Positions 22,181-22,351 of a stretch of DNA of 22,351 nt are shown here, piece by piece. The stretch covers positions 1-22,351 of the forward strand of contig DATLFC010000297.1 of the NCBI GenBank assembly GCA_035525015.1, read 5' to 3'. Every line of letters starts with the position of its first letter. The stretch's first letter is position 1. The position numbers and the translations under genes were made by a program. Source of the DNA: DATLEX01 sp035525015. GTDB lineage: Bacteria; Acidobacteriota; Thermoanaerobaculia; Gp7-AA8. The notes under the pieces were generated by a model, which worked only from the letters and a program-made list of their open reading frames with translations, did not search any database and was not told the DNA's origin.

Positions 22181-22350
22181 AGTTCCCTCAACTTCCGGAA
22201 GGCCTTCGTCCCGTAGACGACCAGCGCCCCCGCGCCGGCGAAGAAGAACAGCGCCAGCGCGACGTTCTGCCGCATCCACCAGAGCCCCAGGTAGATGCAG
22301 AGGATCGCCGACGCGATGATGAAGACGATGTGAAAGGCCCGTAGTGACAT
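22177..22350 (-). CDS. 57-residue two-helix membrane protein at the right edge
   Basis: An ATG at 22350 opens a 57-residue frame ending in a TGA that overlaps the next gene's GTG (GTGA). It reads MSLRAFHIVF, then two hydrophobic segments (about 5-25 and 30-48) joined by WWMRQN, and a basic tail TKAFRKLREL that should face the cytoplasm. I cannot name a family. Position, overlap and membrane pattern mark it as a small part of the oxidase locus, perhaps an assembly or structural peptide. The window ends one base beyond the ATG, so a longer upstream start cannot be excluded. Confidence 0.7.
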   Translation of the reverse strand: MSLRAFHIVFIIASAILCIYLGLWWMRQNVALALFFFAGAGALVVYGTKAFRKLREL

Positions 22351-22351
22351 T

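Overview
The window is a GC-rich, gene-dense piece of bacterial chromosome with little intergenic DNA. I recognise no rRNA, tRNA, CRISPR array, phage or intact insertion sequence. The mix of a Tat-exported [NiFe] hydrogenase, a caa3-type haem-copper oxidase locus, an RND pump and AddAB-like recombination enzymes, plus dispersed TCATCCTGAGC-type and heptamer repeats, suggests an aerobic diderm, perhaps an Acidobacteriota-like soil or sediment lineage. That placement is an inference; no marker gene proves it.

Layout: (1) 1-197, minus strand: the 5' end of a [NiFe]-hydrogenase small-subunit gene, preceded by a spacer with two palindromes and a 33-bp-arm inverted repeat. (2) 426-8379, minus strand, in transcription order: VanZ-like membrane protein, stand-alone receiver domain, tail-anchored protein of unknown function, divergent ClpX-like AAA+ ATPase, FtsY, RND adaptor and RND permease. 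(3) 8487-16267, plus strand: AddB-like nuclease and AddA-like helicase-nuclease (coupled by a GTGA overlap), MarC-family membrane protein, and a diacylglycerol-kinase-family lipid kinase. (4) 22350-16226, minus strand: a tightly packed operon of a small membrane protein, a CxxC membrane protein, CoxB, CtaA, CtaB, a Sco-type copper chaperone, a DUF420 protein, PdxH, thioredoxin-type ArsC and an alpha/beta-hydrolase lipoprotein.

How the genes work together: block 4 is the assembly half of a cytochrome c oxidase (subunit II with its CuA site, haem O and haem A synthesis, copper delivery, DUF420 assembly factor). Genes for the other subunits probably lie beyond the right edge. The addB-addA pair would form a double-strand-break resection complex. 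FtsY is the SRP receptor. The adaptor and permease form an inner-membrane efflux pump whose TolC partner is not in view.

The most unusual feature is the repeat content. A perfect 47-bp inverted repeat overlaps the pdxH start codon and supplies the last codons of the DUF420 gene. Six sites carry 7-bp tandem arrays of about four units; five of them lie in frame inside genes (addB three times, addA once, ctaA once). TCATCCTGAGC-type palindromes have been absorbed into the 3' ends of two oxidase-operon genes. Separately, five genes that begin transcription units or follow gaps have a TAnnnT-like box 8-11 nt before the ATG and no clear Shine-Dalgarno sequence, which suggests leaderless mRNAs.
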